Shown: in pieces, positions 23,792 through 32,955 of the stretch
Position numbering within the stretch: the stretch's first letter is position 1
How the letters are laid out: each line of letters begins with the position of its first letter
Assembly: GCA_958405195.1 (NCBI GenBank)
Contig: CATYDM010000002.1
Span: 62,001 to 126,000, forward strand
Reading direction: 5' to 3'
From: an uncultured Collinsella sp.
Lineage (GTDB): Bacteria; Actinomycetota; Coriobacteriia; Coriobacteriales; Coriobacteriaceae
DNA length: 64,000 bases
Position numbers and translations under genes: made by a program
Notes under the pieces: model-generated
Database searches by the model: none
What the model was told of the DNA's origin: nothing
What the model saw: the letters and a program-made list of their open reading frames with translations, nothing else

Positions 23792-26023
23792 CTAGAAGTT
23801 GGCGTCGTTGAGTCGTTCACTTTCGAGGCCGTCGAGCTGTTGCTGTTCGGGCGTATCGGCGACGCTCTCGAGCAGCTCGGTGGGATCGACGTTCATGCTC
23901 TTGCCGGCCTCGTTGCCGTTGACCAAGTCGTCCGAGAAGATGTCGACTTCCATTTCCTCGGCCTCTTCGATCTGGATCTCGAGCGGCACCTGGGTGCGCA
24001 CGAGTTTGACGGCCGGGCGCATGCGGGCAAAGAGCGGTACGTACTCGATGATGATGGCCGAGTTCTCGAGACCATACCAACGTGCCGGGCTTCCGCAGGC
24101 GCGGCGGACGGCATACTTGATGGCCATGACGCGATGGTCGTTGCGGTTGATGTCCGTTTCGGGGGCAAGCATCTTGCGCAGCATGCAAAAACGGAAGTCG
24201 CCCACGTTGCCGCGCGTCTCGTAGATGGAGTAGGTGTGGTGCTGCGGCGGCAACTCACCCGAGGCCATCAGGTCGCCAACGATCTGGCGCAGGTAGGCGT
24301 TGATGCGCTGATTGACCTTAAAGCCCAGGTCCAAGCGCACGCGGAACAGGAAGTCTGTGCCAAAGGTCTCAACGGAATACTCGTGCGTATAGGGCTCGTC
24401 GGTAACGTGTACGTTGATGAACCAATATGCCTTGGCGCGCTTGGGGTGCTTGTCCAGGATGGAATAGAGCACGTCGCGGTCGAGCGTGAGCGGGTCGGGG
24501 CTGTTGGTGAGGAACACCAGATTGTCGGCGAGCACGGGGTAGGTCTCGTCATTGCGCAGGCGGTTGAGCTGGTCGATGTACTTGGAGACGGGCAGCAGAA
24601 TCGTCTGCGTGCGCTCGATGGCGGTGCCGCGACGCCACACATACATAAGGCCGAACAGCAGTGCGGCCAGGAAGATCATGACGTAGCCGCCGTCAAAGAA
24701 CATGGTGAGGCACGAGGCGAAGAAGCACAGCTCAATGGCACCGAAGAGCAGGGCGAAGACGCAGGCGCCCAGCTTGTGCTTGAGAATGCCAGCGATATAG
24801 CTCGTCAAAAGCGTGGTGGTCATAAGCATGGTCACGGTAATGGCGAGGCCGTAGGCGCTTTCCATGCGCTCGGAGTTCTGGAACAGCAGCACGATGAAGA
24901 TGCAGCCGACCCACATGATGTTGTTGACGAGCGGAATATAGAGTTGACCCTTGGTGTCGCTGGGGTAGTGGATGCGCAGGTGCGGCATAAGGTTGAGGCG
25001 CGTTGCCTCGGATACCAGCGAGAACGAGCCGGTGATGAGCGCCTGCGAGGCGATGATGGCCGCTACGGCCGAAAGCACGATGGCAAAGGGGCGCAGGGAC
25101 TCGGGGAGCATCATATAGAACGGGTTGACGATATTCATCGCGAGCATCTGGGGGTTGGAGTTATTGGCGAGCAGCCAAGCTCCCTGACCCAGATAGTTGA
25201 GGATGAGGGCCGCCTTAACAAACGGCCAGGATGCGTAAATGTTAGCTTTGCCCACGTGACCCATGTCCGAATAGAGCGCCTCGGCGCCAGTCGTCGACAG
25301 GAAGACGAAGCCGAGCACCATGATGCCCGAGTGGTTGATGGGCGAGAACAGGAACATGATGCCGCGGATGGGGTTGAGCGCGCGTAGGATGGACAGGTTG
25401 CCGAGCATGTTGAACAGGCCGGCGCCCGCCAGGAACAGGAACCATAGCGTCATAAGCGGGCCGAACAGCTTGCCGATTGACGAGGTGCCGGCGCGCTGCA
25501 TGGCAAACAGACCACAGATAATGATGATGGTGATGATGATCACATTGGTCTGGCCGTCACCCAGCAGCGCATGGCCCCATTCGATGGTGCGCAGACCCTC
25601 GATGGCCGTGGTAACCGTGACAGCGGGGGTGAGGATGCCGTCGGCGAGCAGCGCCGCACCGCCGATCATGGCGGGGAGAATCAGCCACGGTGCCACCTTG
25701 CGCACCAGGCTAAACAGGGCGAAGATGCCGCCTTCGTTGTGGTTGTCGGCCTTCATGGCGATTACCACGTACTTGACCGTGGTCACGAGTGTCATGGTCC
25801 AGATGACGAGCGAAAGCGCGCCCAGGATCATGTCCTCGCTGACGGTACCGATGCCGCCGTTGTTGGCGACGATTGATTTCATGGTGTACATGGGGCTCGT
25901 GCCGATGTCGCCATAGACGACGCCGAGCGTTACGAGCAGCATGCCAGCGGAGAGGGGAATGGCTCCGTGCCCGCCTTGACCACGCTGGTCTTGGGGGCTT
26001 GCCTCCAGTTTGTTGTGTGCCAC
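23792..26023 (-). CDS. kup: Kup-family potassium transporter
   Basis: A 743-residue K+:H+ symporter of the KUP/HAK/KT family. Twelve hydrophobic segments fill the first 450 residues, starting with LVTLGVVYGDIGTSPMYTM, the family's signature; NHNEGGIFALFSLVR and GVIFLSTTGAEALYSDMGH-like FVFLSTTGAEALYSDMGHVG are further landmarks. A long hydrophilic cytosolic C-terminus (about 460-743) ends in an acidic tail. The GTG start at 26023 has an AAGGGAG site 6 bases upstream; the ATG at 26041 lacks one. The transcript start region carries the palindrome at 26044-26068. No ydaO-type c-di-AMP riboswitch is recognisable. Confidence 0.94.
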   Translation of the reverse strand: MAHNKLEASPQDQRGQGGHGAIPLSAGMLLVTLGVVYGDIGTSPMYTMKSIVANNGGIGTVSEDMILGALSLVIWTMTLVTTVKYVVIAMKADNHNEGGIFALFSLVRKVAPWLILPAMIGGAALLADGILTPAVTVTTAIEGLRTIEWGHALLGDGQTNVIIITIIIICGLFAMQRAGTSSIGKLFGPLMTLWFLFLAGAGLFNMLGNLSILRALNPIRGIMFLFSPINHSGIMVLGFVFLSTTGAEALYSDMGHVGKANIYASWPFVKAALILNYLGQGAWLLANNSNPQMLAMNIVNPFYMMLPESLRPFAIVLSAVAAIIASQALITGSFSLVSEATRLNLMPHLRIHYPSDTKGQLYIPLVNNIMWVGCIFIVLLFQNSERMESAYGLAITVTMLMTTTLLTSYIAGILKHKLGACVFALLFGAIELCFFASCLTMFFDGGYVMIFLAALLFGLMYVWRRGTAIERTQTILLPVSKYIDQLNRLRNDETYPVLADNLVFLTNSPDPLTLDRDVLYSILDKHPKRAKAYWFINVHVTDEPYTHEYSVETFGTDFLFRVRLDLGFKVNQRINAYLRQIVGDLMASGELPPQHHTYSIYETRGNVGDFRFCMLRKMLAPETDINRNDHRVMAIKYAVRRACGSPARWYGLENSAIIIEYVPLFARMRPAVKLVRTQVPLEIQIEEAEEMEVDIFSDDLVNGNEAGKSMNVDPTELLESVADTPEQQQLDGLESERLNDANF

Positions 26024-26043
26024 GTGGACTCCCTTAGACATCC

Positions 26044-26068
26044 GGTTATCTGTCTAGGACAGATAACC
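26044..26068. promoter_or_regulatory. Palindrome in the kup leader
   Basis: Perfect 11-bp arms ggttatctgtc and gacagataacc with a TAG centre, ending about 20 bases before the kup start codon. It may be an operator or a leader hairpin controlling kup. Confidence 0.5.
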
Positions 26069-26123
26069 TTTATGCCGTCTTTATACATACAAGAGCAGTT
26101 TGGCACATCAGGTTATTTTAGAC

Positions 26124-26147
26124 AATAATCCCCAGCTGGGGATTATT
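26124..26147. terminator. Palindromic terminator after the EamA transporter gene
   Basis: Uninterrupted 24-bp palindrome aataatccccagctggggattatt minus its centre gap; in RNA the tip would open to a small loop. A/T-rich ends on both sides. It lies 35 bases past the EamA stop on the minus strand. Confidence 0.6.
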
Positions 26148-26181
26148 TATGTACGTGGGTAGCATTTCGAAACAGGGGCTT

Positions 26182-27093
26182 TTAAGCACGTGCTGTCTGG
26201 GCTATGCCAGCCTTGGCGCTTGCGCGTTTGCCGGCGAGTTCGCAAAAGAGCGCACCGCCGATGATAAGTGCGGCGCCCATCAGGCGGACCGGTGTTATGG
26301 CTTCGCCCAAAAGGACGGCCGAGAACACGACGGCCGAAAGCGGCTCGAGGTAGCCGACGACCGCGACGGTCTGCACGGGCAGTTTGGCGACGGCACTAAA
26401 GTAGAGCAGACAACCGAGTCCGGTGTTGACGACGCCGAGCATGACGACGGCGCGCCAATCAATGCTGGCGGCGACACCGGCGGTCAGGAATGAGGGAGCG
26501 CCCTGCGTGATGAGCGTGAGGACCAGCGCGGTCACAAAAGCGGCGCTCACCTGGAGCGCGGAGTTCTCGAGACCTTCGATGTGCGGCGCACCCTTGCTAG
26601 CGATGACCATCAGCGCATAGCAAAATGCCGAGGCGATACCGCAGGCGATACCCGCAATGGGCATATTGCCGCCTAGACCTTGTGCTGCAATGAGAAAAGC
26701 ACCGCAAGCAACGGCGATAAAGCCGGCGATTTTGCCGCCGGTCAGCTTTTCGCCAAAGATGAGCGGGGAGAGCGCCATGACAATGATGGGGCCGCAGTAG
26801 TACAGCAGCGAGGATACGCCGATGCCGATCGTCTGATAGGCGCGGAACAGGAAAATCCAGCTGGTGCCCAGCGCGGCTCCCGAGAGAAGGAGTGCTGCGG
26901 CTTCGCGGGGACGAGATGGTGCCTGCAGGTTATGGCGCCTGGTTATGAAGAGGATGGCGGCAAGGGTAAGGGCGCCCAAAAACGTGCGTAGTAGCACGAT
27001 ATCGGAGCTCGGCAGCGCGATGGCAGCGGCGATGATGCCGTTGGAGCCAAACAATAGCAATGCTGCTAAGTACGTAAACAGTCCGTTGTTCAT
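26182..27093 (-). CDS. EamA/DMT-family transporter
   Basis: A 303-residue inner-membrane protein with ten hydrophobic helices in two repeated EamA halves (DMT superfamily, RhaT/RarD-like). LLFGSNGIIAAAIALPSSDIVLLRTFLGAL is the expected first-helix pattern, and the second half begins near ACGIASAFCYALMVIASKG. Such proteins export amino acids, metabolites or drugs; the substrate cannot be told. It is divergent from the LysR gene at 27212, and the two share a 118-base promoter region, the usual arrangement for a LysR-controlled exporter. Confidence 0.88.
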   Translation of the reverse strand: MNNGLFTYLAALLLFGSNGIIAAAIALPSSDIVLLRTFLGALTLAAILFITRRHNLQAPSRPREAAALLLSGAALGTSWIFLFRAYQTIGIGVSSLLYYCGPIIVMALSPLIFGEKLTGGKIAGFIAVACGAFLIAAQGLGGNMPIAGIACGIASAFCYALMVIASKGAPHIEGLENSALQVSAAFVTALVLTLITQGAPSFLTAGVAASIDWRAVVMLGVVNTGLGCLLYFSAVAKLPVQTVAVVGYLEPLSAVVFSAVLLGEAITPVRLMGAALIIGGALFCELAGKRASAKAGIAQTARA

Positions 27094-27211
27094 GCGCTGA
27101 CATCCCCTTTATATCTGAACATGTTCACTATGGGTGAACTGGCTTTAGAAGAAAAGCGAATATAATGCATGGAAAACATGACAAAAACTCATGCAAAGGT
27201 GGAGGCGTGTC

Positions 27212-28069
27212 GTGGAAACGAATATTCAAAAGATGCAGGTGCTGCTGGAGACGGTGCGCGCCGGAAGCTTTACGCGTGCTGCCGAGCGCCTGAGCTATTC
27301 GCAGTCGGGCGTGAGCCGTATGGTGGCCGATCTTGAGGCCGATTGGGGCTTTAAGGTGCTCGACCGCAGTCGCGAGGGCGTAGTGCTTTCTGCCGACGGG
27401 CGGCAGGTCATGCCGGCTGTCGAGGCGCTCTGCGAGGAATTCACTCGCTTGCAGCGACGGGTGGATGAGATGCGCGGGCTCATGCGCGGCAAAATCTGCA
27501 TCGGTACGTTTTCGAGCGTGGCGACCCACGTGCTGCCGCCGGTGATTGCGCGCTTTCGTGCCGATCATCCGGACGTCGATTATGAGTTGCTGATGGGTGA
27601 TTACTCAGAGATTGAACAATGGGTGGCTGAGGGTCGTTGTGACCTGGGCTTTATCCCGCGTGAGCCCCGAGAAAACGGCATGGCATCGCGGTCTTTGGTG
27701 CGCGACGAGTTGATGGCGGTAGTACCGGCGGACTCTTTGCTTGCCACGGCGGAGGTCGTTTCTCTTGCCGATTTAGCCAACGAGCAGTTTATTCTGCTAG
27801 AACGCGGCACCGATGACGAGATTACGCCGCTGTTCCGTCGGGCGGGGCTGACGGTGTGCTCCAAGCTGTCGACCTGGGATGATTATGCGATTATGGCTAT
27901 GGTCGAGGACGGCTTGGGCGTGAGCATTCTTCCCGCGCTCATCTTGCGCCGCTGTCAGTTCGATGTTGCCGTGCGCCCACTTGAGGGACATCCTCATCGG
28001 CAGATCAACGCCATATATCGAACGGCCGACGTTTCGCTTGCCGCTGCTCGATTCCTTGAATACCTCTAA
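27212..28069 (+). CDS. LysR-family transcriptional regulator
   Basis: 285 residues from a GTG at 27212 with a GGAGG site 7 bases upstream (an ATG at 27191 has none). The N-terminal HTH reads VLLETVRAGSFTRAAERLSYSQSGVSRMV, followed by a PBP2-like effector domain with IGTFSSVATHVLPPVIARF at its start. It is divergent from the EamA transporter gene, which it probably controls; the effector is unknown. Confidence 0.9.
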   Translation: METNIQKMQVLLETVRAGSFTRAAERLSYSQSGVSRMVADLEADWGFKVLDRSREGVVLSADGRQVMPAVEALCEEFTRLQRRVDEMRGLMRGKICIGTFSSVATHVLPPVIARFRADHPDVDYELLMGDYSEIEQWVAEGRCDLGFIPREPRENGMASRSLVRDELMAVVPADSLLATAEVVSLADLANEQFILLERGTDDEITPLFRRAGLTVCSKLSTWDDYAIMAMVEDGLGVSILPALILRRCQFDVAVRPLEGHPHRQINAIYRTADVSLAAARFLEYL

Positions 28070-28231
28070 ACGCGTGCATGTCATTGTCCGCTTTGGGCAA
28101 ATCTCGGAGTCCGGTACGTTTTCTTATGAAATTGAACTTTCGAATGAGGTACCGCGTTATACTGCTTGCTAAATTGAACCATGGTTCAATTCGTGTTCTA
28201 TAAATTGAACTTTGCCAGCAAGGAGGTTCCT

Positions 28232-29752
28232 GTGGCCCAAGAGACGTTTAGCGATCGCCTGCGACAGGCTATGTCCGATCGCGACGTTCGCCAGTCGGAC
28301 GTGATCCGCGCATCGGAGATGCTCGGCAAAAAACTCGGCAAGAGTCAGATGAGCCAATATGTGAGCGGCAAGACGATCCCGCGGCGCGATGTGGCTGAGC
28401 TGCTCGCCCGTATTTTGGAGGTCGATGTTACCTGGCTGCTCGCCGGCGACGCCGATCAAGGCGAGGCATCATCACCCCGCAACGATTCCAAGCCCGAACC
28501 CCATCCCTCAGCTCAAATTGCAAGGAGCACCACCATGCGTACTTTTTCTAAATCCACCAAACTCGACAACGTCCTGTATGACGTGCGCGGTCCCGTCGTC
28601 GACGAGGCCGCCCGTATGGAGGACGAGGGCGAGCGCATCCTCAAGCTCAATATCGGCAACCCGGCGCCCTTCGGTTTCCGCACACCCGATGAGGTCATCA
28701 AGGACATGCGCCAGCAGCTGCCCGACTGCGAAGGCTATTCCAACTCGCGTGGCCTGTTCTCCGCGCGCAAGGCAATCATGCAGTATTCGCAGATCAAGGG
28801 CCTGCCCAACGTTCAGATGGAGCATATCTACACGGGCAACGGCGTGTCCGAGCTCATTCAGCTTTCGATGAACGCGCTGCTCGACAACGGCGACGAGATT
28901 CTGATCCCCAGCCCCGACTATCCGCTCTGGACGGCGTGCGCAACCCTTGCCGGCGGTCATCCCGTACATTATCTGTGTGATGAGCAGGCGGATTGGTATC
29001 CCGACTTGGAGGATATGGAGTCCAAGATTACGAGTGCGACCAAAGCCCTCGTCATCATCAACCCCAACAACCCCACGGGTTCTGTCTATCCGCGCGAGGT
29101 GCTCGAGGGCATCGTCGAGATTGCGCGCAGGCATCAGCTGATGATCTTTGCCGATGAGATCTACGACCGCCTGTGCATGGACGGCTACGAGCACGTCTCG
29201 ATTGCCTCGCTCGCCCCCGACCTGCCCTGCGTTACCTTTAGCGGTCTGTCCAAGTCTCACATGATTGCGGGCTATCGTATTGGCTGGATGGTGCTTTCGG
29301 GCAACCAGCGCTGCATGAGCGACTTCATCATGGGCGTCAACATGCTCTCGAACATGCGCCTGTGCTCCAACGTGCCGGCTCAGTCGATCGTTCAGACGGC
29401 ACTCGGTGGTCATCAGTCCGTTAACGACTACATCCGTCCCGGCGGCCGTGTCTACGAGCAGCGCAACTTTGTGTATGAGGCGCTCAACAAGATTGACGGC
29501 ATCTCGGTGGTTAAGCCGCGTGCGGCGTTCTATATCTTCCCCAAGATGGATGTGAAGAAGTTCAACATCACCGATGACGAGCAGTTCGCCCTTGACCTGC
29601 TGCACGAGAAGAAGATCCTGATCACGCGCGGCGGCGGCTTCAACTGGGCTGAGCCCGACCACTTCCGCATCGTGTACCTGCCGCGCATGGAAGTACTCAA
29701 AGAGTCCCTCGAAGACCTCGCCGACTTCTTTGACCATTACCGCCAGTCGTAG
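28232..29752 (+). CDS. XRE-HTH domain fused to a class I/II PLP aminotransferase
   Basis: 506 residues. Residues about 5-75 form an XRE/Cro-type HTH (RLRQAMSDRDVRQSDVIRAS, then GKSQMSQYVSGKTIPRRD), a linker runs to about 100, and residues 102-506 are a full alanine/aspartate-type aminotransferase (AlaA-like): YSNSRGLFSARKAI, NPNNPTGSVY, IFADEIYD, and PLP lysine in FSGLSKSHMIAGYRIGW. The order HTH-aminotransferase resembles MocR in logic, but the HTH is XRE rather than GntR and the catalytic part is AlaA-like. The GTG start follows AAGGAGG. Inside the gene an AAGGAG site precedes ATG 28535, exactly at the domain border, so the enzyme could also be made alone. Confidence 0.88.
   Translation: MAQETFSDRLRQAMSDRDVRQSDVIRASEMLGKKLGKSQMSQYVSGKTIPRRDVAELLARILEVDVTWLLAGDADQGEASSPRNDSKPEPHPSAQIARSTTMRTFSKSTKLDNVLYDVRGPVVDEAARMEDEGERILKLNIGNPAPFGFRTPDEVIKDMRQQLPDCEGYSNSRGLFSARKAIMQYSQIKGLPNVQMEHIYTGNGVSELIQLSMNALLDNGDEILIPSPDYPLWTACATLAGGHPVHYLCDEQADWYPDLEDMESKITSATKALVIINPNNPTGSVYPREVLEGIVEIARRHQLMIFADEIYDRLCMDGYEHVSIASLAPDLPCVTFSGLSKSHMIAGYRIGWMVLSGNQRCMSDFIMGVNMLSNMRLCSNVPAQSIVQTALGGHQSVNDYIRPGGRVYEQRNFVYEALNKIDGISVVKPRAAFYIFPKMDVKKFNITDDEQFALDLLHEKKILITRGGGFNWAEPDHFRIVYLPRMEVLKESLEDLADFFDHYRQS
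28535..28537 (+). promoter_or_regulatory. Internal start codon with its own ribosome site
   Basis: AAGGAG at 28522-28527 lies 7 bases before this in-frame ATG, which begins MRTFSKSTKLDNVLYD, the natural N-terminus of AlaA-like aminotransferases. Two products, a fusion and a free enzyme, are therefore possible. Confidence 0.6.
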
Positions 29753-29775
29753 GGGATAGAAACTCCGCACTATGA

Positions 29776-29811
29776 AAAGCTCCCTGCAGTTGTTTTGCTG
29801 CAGGGAGCTTT
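29776..29811. terminator. Bidirectional terminator (aminotransferase/deformylase)
   Basis: Perfect 14-bp arms aaagctccctgcag and ctgcagggagcttt with an 8-base loop, A-rich to the left and T-rich to the right, between convergent genes. Confidence 0.9.
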
Positions 29812-29826
29812 CTTGAATCGGCGGAA

Positions 29827-30237
29827 CTAAATAACAATCCCGTTGCAGTGGTCGATTTCGTGCTGGATGATCTCGGCGGTGTAGCCCGAGAAGTTTTTGA
29901 TGCGGTGGACGAAGTTCTCGTCCAAATACTCCACCTTAATGCGGCGATAGCGGGTACAGGGACGCTCGCCGATCAGCGAGAGACATCCTTCGCTCGTCTG
30001 ATAGGCATTGACCTGCTCAAGAATTTGAGGGTTGTACATCAGGAGTGTCCTGTTGCCGTCCTTTACGCAGATGATGCGTTTGCGCACGCCAATCATGTTG
30101 GCGGCGAGGCCCACGCACTCGTGCTCATGCTCGTGGAGTGTATCCAGGAGGTCCTGCCCGGTCGCGGCATCGTCGGGTCCCGCGTCTTCGGAAGGCAGGC
30201 GCAAAAAGAACTCGGATTTCATGATGGGCTTAATCAT
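29827..30237 (-). CDS. def: Peptide deformylase
   Basis: A 136-residue metalloenzyme that removes the N-formyl group from nascent proteins. All three motifs are intact: VGLAANMIG (motif I, Met for the usual Gln), SEGCLSL (metal-binding Cys) and HEIDH (residues 126-130; two His ligands and the catalytic Glu). The start at 30237 follows GAGGAG; an ORF extending to 30453 is not supported. It is the only catalytically complete deformylase in the window, in contrast to the paralogue at 22083-22502. The Q-to-M change in motif I is noteworthy, since that Gln normally helps stabilise the oxyanion. Confidence 0.9.
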   Translation of the reverse strand: MIKPIMKSEFFLRLPSEDAGPDDAATGQDLLDTLHEHEHECVGLAANMIGVRKRIICVKDGNRTLLMYNPQILEQVNAYQTSEGCLSLIGERPCTRYRRIKVEYLDENFVHRIKNFSGYTAEIIQHEIDHCNGIVI

Positions 30238-30442
30238 GGCGGGCTCCTCATGTCTCATGCTTTCGTGGACTTTTAATAATAGCGCGGAAGGAAAGCTGTG
30301 CGTCCGCGTTACAATCTTTCGACGTTGGACCATGTTGTCAGACTCGTCGTGTACGGCGTCTGGCGTAAGTCTAGGGCTCATTTTTCGCCCTGGACTGTTC
30401 CTCTGGGGCGATGCGACTGTCGTTCCAAGAGGAAGGAAATGC

Positions 30443-31858
30443 ATGGGGAGCAAATCTCAGCAACAAGTTCAAGTAACGCCATCGGCCTCTGCGGCGATTC
30501 TCGTCGTAATGTATATTGCAGCCTTTGTTGCCGCGTTTAACGAGAACATCATTAACGTGGCGTTGCACGACATTATGGCAGCCTTTTCGGTGAGTGCCAC
30601 CACGGCACAGTGGCTCGTCTCGGGCTACATGATCGTGACGTCGATTTTTACGGCCATCATGGCCTTCCTGTCCGGCCGTTTCTCGACGCGCAAGCTGCTG
30701 TTTTTCGCATGCGGATGCATGGTCGCCGGCGAAGTCCTGTGCCTGGTCGCTCCGTCGTTTAGCGTTTTGCTGCCAAGTCGTATTTTGCAGGCTGCGGGAT
30801 CGGGCATCTTGTTCCCGCTCATGATGAACGTGGTGCTGTCTTGCGCCCCGCGCGAGAAGCTCGGTTTGTATCTGAGCCTGGGCGGCGCCTGCATTACGCT
30901 AGGACCGGCGTTTGGACCCGTGATCAGCGGTCTAATGTGCACGTTGTTTGGCTGGAGGGCGGTGTTCGTAGTGCCGCTGGTGGCCGGCATTGTGGTCGCT
31001 GCGGCGGGCGTAAAGCTTGTTCAGAATGTCGGAGAGCGCTCGAACACCACGCTTGATATTCTGTCGGTTGTTTTGCTCGCCGCCGGCATTACGGCATTTG
31101 TGTATTCCGTAGGCGAGTTCTCGACCAATCTGATTGCCGGCATCGTGACGCTTATCGCCGCCATTGTGCTGCTCGGCCTGTTTGCGGCCCGCCAGCTCAA
31201 ACTCGAGCATCCGGTGCTTAACGTGCGTCCCATGGCGAGCGTTCGTTTTTGGCCTGCGTGCCTGCTTGTGGTGGTGTCGATGATGACGACGTTCTCGATG
31301 AGCGTTTTGTTGCCGCTCTATTTTGAGGGCGCATACGGCATGACCGCACTTGTTGCGGGCTTGCTCATTTTGCCGGCGATTGCCTGTAACGCCGTGACCT
31401 CGATTGTGGGCGGACGCGTGATGGACGCCCGTGGCGCATGGCCGCTGCTGCCGGTCGGCTTTGCCCTGATTGCCGTGGGGCAGACTGCCATCTCGATGAC
31501 GGCGGCGAGTATGAACATCGGCGTCGTTGTGGCGCTGACCGTTGTGGTGTATGCCGGAGTCGGTTTGGTGCTGAGCCCCTCGCAAACGGCCGGCTTGGAG
31601 ACGCTGCCTGCCGCTGAGCATCCTCACGGAACGGCATTGCTCAACACGTGGAACATGATTGCCGCATCGTTTGGCCCGTCGCTGTTTATCGGCCTGCTCT
31701 CGAGTTCTGCGGCGGCTGTCGGCGCCGCTGGCGCTGCGACCGACGTTGCCCAGGCGATTGGATTTGCAGCTGCCGTGCGCGTGGCGGCTGTGATTGCCGT
31801 GGTTGGGTTCGCGACGTCGCTGGTGTACGCTCGTCGCGAGTCGCACATGTCGCATTAA
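30443..31858 (+). CDS. MFS drug-efflux transporter (EmrB/QacA type)
   Basis: A 471-residue integral-membrane antiporter of the DHA2 (14-helix) branch. Family features: ENIINVALHDIMAAFSVSATTAQWLVSGYMI in and after TM1 (motif D1-like), the loop motif GRFSTRKLLFF after TM2, RILQAAGSGILFPL (motif B) and LYLSLGGACITLGPAFGPVISG (motif C of antiporters). The start at 30443 has an AGGAAGGA site; the upstream frame from 30032 runs antisense through def and is not used. Substrate unknown; probably export of toxic compounds. Confidence 0.9.
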   Translation: MGSKSQQQVQVTPSASAAILVVMYIAAFVAAFNENIINVALHDIMAAFSVSATTAQWLVSGYMIVTSIFTAIMAFLSGRFSTRKLLFFACGCMVAGEVLCLVAPSFSVLLPSRILQAAGSGILFPLMMNVVLSCAPREKLGLYLSLGGACITLGPAFGPVISGLMCTLFGWRAVFVVPLVAGIVVAAAGVKLVQNVGERSNTTLDILSVVLLAAGITAFVYSVGEFSTNLIAGIVTLIAAIVLLGLFAARQLKLEHPVLNVRPMASVRFWPACLLVVVSMMTTFSMSVLLPLYFEGAYGMTALVAGLLILPAIACNAVTSIVGGRVMDARGAWPLLPVGFALIAVGQTAISMTAASMNIGVVVALTVVVYAGVGLVLSPSQTAGLETLPAAEHPHGTALLNTWNMIAASFGPSLFIGLLSSSAAAVGAAGAATDVAQAIGFAAAVRVAAVIAVVGFATSLVYARRESHMSH

Positions 31859-32010
31859 TGTGTGCACATAGATTCTGCAGCTAGATTGGATGGCGACACC
31901 ATAAACTAGTGGACGTTTTGCCGAGAGGCATGAATGTTTAAAGCGCAAAGAGTGCGCGACGGGCCCCGCGAATGGGGCGATGATGCCCGAGAGGGCCAAG
32001 AAGGAGTCTC

Positions 32011-32910
32011 ATGTCCGAGAACGAAGAGATCATGAACGAGACCGAGAACGAGACCATGGCTGCCGAGGTCGAGGCAGTCGAGACCGTGGAGACCGAAGCT
32101 GCCGAGGTTGAGGCTGCTGACGAGGTTTCCGCCGAGGAGGAGGCCGAGGTTGTCGAGGCCGCCGTTGATTACGATGACGAAGAGCTGATGGACAAGATGC
32201 AGAAGGCCGCTCGCCTGCTGCGTAGCCGTCGCTTTGCTATTTCCAAGGAGGAGGAGGCCAAGGCCGAGCGCATGGCGAACATCGAGCGCGCCATCAAGCT
32301 TCTTGACCTCAAGCCCAAGATGGAGCAGAAGGAAATGTCCGACCTGCTGGGCATGCGCCTTCGTGAGCTCGATGGCCTGATGGCCGAAGCCGAGGCTGCC
32401 GATCTGGTCGGCCGCATCGACGACGCCGAGGGCGATATGCGCAAGATTGTTGTCTTCGCCGCCGAGGATGCCGCTGAGGGCCTGGTCGAGCTTGCCAACA
32501 AGAAGGAGAAGCTCCTGCCCGAGCTTTCTTACGAGGAGGCCACCGAGCTGATGGCCGCTCTCGATAAGGTTATCGCTCCGCTCGTCGCCATGGGCCTGGA
32601 CGAGGATCGCGGTCCTCGCGGCGGCCGTGACGACCGTGGTGGCCGTGGCGGCGACCGTGGCGGTCGCGGCGGCTTTGGCGATCGTGGTGGCCGTGGCGGC
32701 GACCGTGGCGATCGCGGTGGCCGCGGCGGCTTTGGTGACCGTGGCGGCGACCGTGGCGGTCGCGGCGGCTTTGGTGGCAACCGTGGTGGCTATGGCGACC
32801 GCGGCGGCAACCGTGGCGGCTTCGGCGGCAACCGTGGTAACGACCGTGGCGGTCGCGGTGGCGACCGTGGCGGCCGCAACGGTGGCGGCTTCCGCGGTAA
32901 CCGCTTCTAG
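32011..32910 (+). CDS. MarR-like winged-helix protein with acidic N-terminus and RGG tail
   Basis: 299 residues in three parts. Residues 1-55 are extremely acidic (repeated E, A, V). Residues about 56-195 look like a MarR-type winged helix: MQKAARLLRSRRFA, then MEQKEMSDLLGMRLRELDGLMAEAEAADLVGRIDD (helix-turn-helix plus start of the wing), and a C-terminal helix pair. Residues about 197-299 hold about 18 RGG triplets mixed with D, F, N and Y (DRGGRGGFGDRGG pattern). RGG boxes bind RNA and drive condensation in eukaryotes and in some bacterial RNA-binding proteins; the fusion to a MarR fold is unusual. Followed by a terminator and two giant hairpins. Function unknown; a nucleic-acid role is likely. 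Confidence 0.8.
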   Translation: MSENEEIMNETENETMAAEVEAVETVETEAAEVEAADEVSAEEEAEVVEAAVDYDDEELMDKMQKAARLLRSRRFAISKEEEAKAERMANIERAIKLLDLKPKMEQKEMSDLLGMRLRELDGLMAEAEAADLVGRIDDAEGDMRKIVVFAAEDAAEGLVELANKKEKLLPELSYEEATELMAALDKVIAPLVAMGLDEDRGPRGGRDDRGGRGGDRGGRGGFGDRGGRGGDRGDRGGRGGFGDRGGDRGGRGGFGGNRGGYGDRGGNRGGFGGNRGNDRGGRGGDRGGRNGGGFRGNRF

Positions 32911-32914
32911 TTGG

Positions 32915-32942
32915 GTTACGCGGTTTTACCAAACCGCGTAAC
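32915..32942 (+). terminator. Terminator of the RGG-protein gene
   Basis: Perfect stem gttacgcggttt / aaaccgcgtaac with a TACC loop, five bases after the stop codon; ctag repeats extend the pairing outward. Confidence 0.82.
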
Positions 32943-32955
32943 TAGTTGACGCTGC

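Noticed and set aside
23783..25387. 534-residue plus-strand open frame over kup
   Set aside because: Antisense shadow rich in V, D, H and G with no domain; the kup strand shows twelve hydrophobic helices.
26024..26180. ydaO-type c-di-AMP riboswitch upstream of kup
   Set aside because: I could not find the conserved blocks; only a simple palindrome and an upstream gene's terminator are seen.
32620..32905. Repetitive DNA considered as a CRISPR array
   Set aside because: The repeats are short in-frame codon repeats of an RGG tail, without spacers of even length.
32569..32932. Pro/Arg and Arg/His-rich minus-strand frames over the RGG tail
   Set aside because: They are reverse readings of the RGG-coding repeat.
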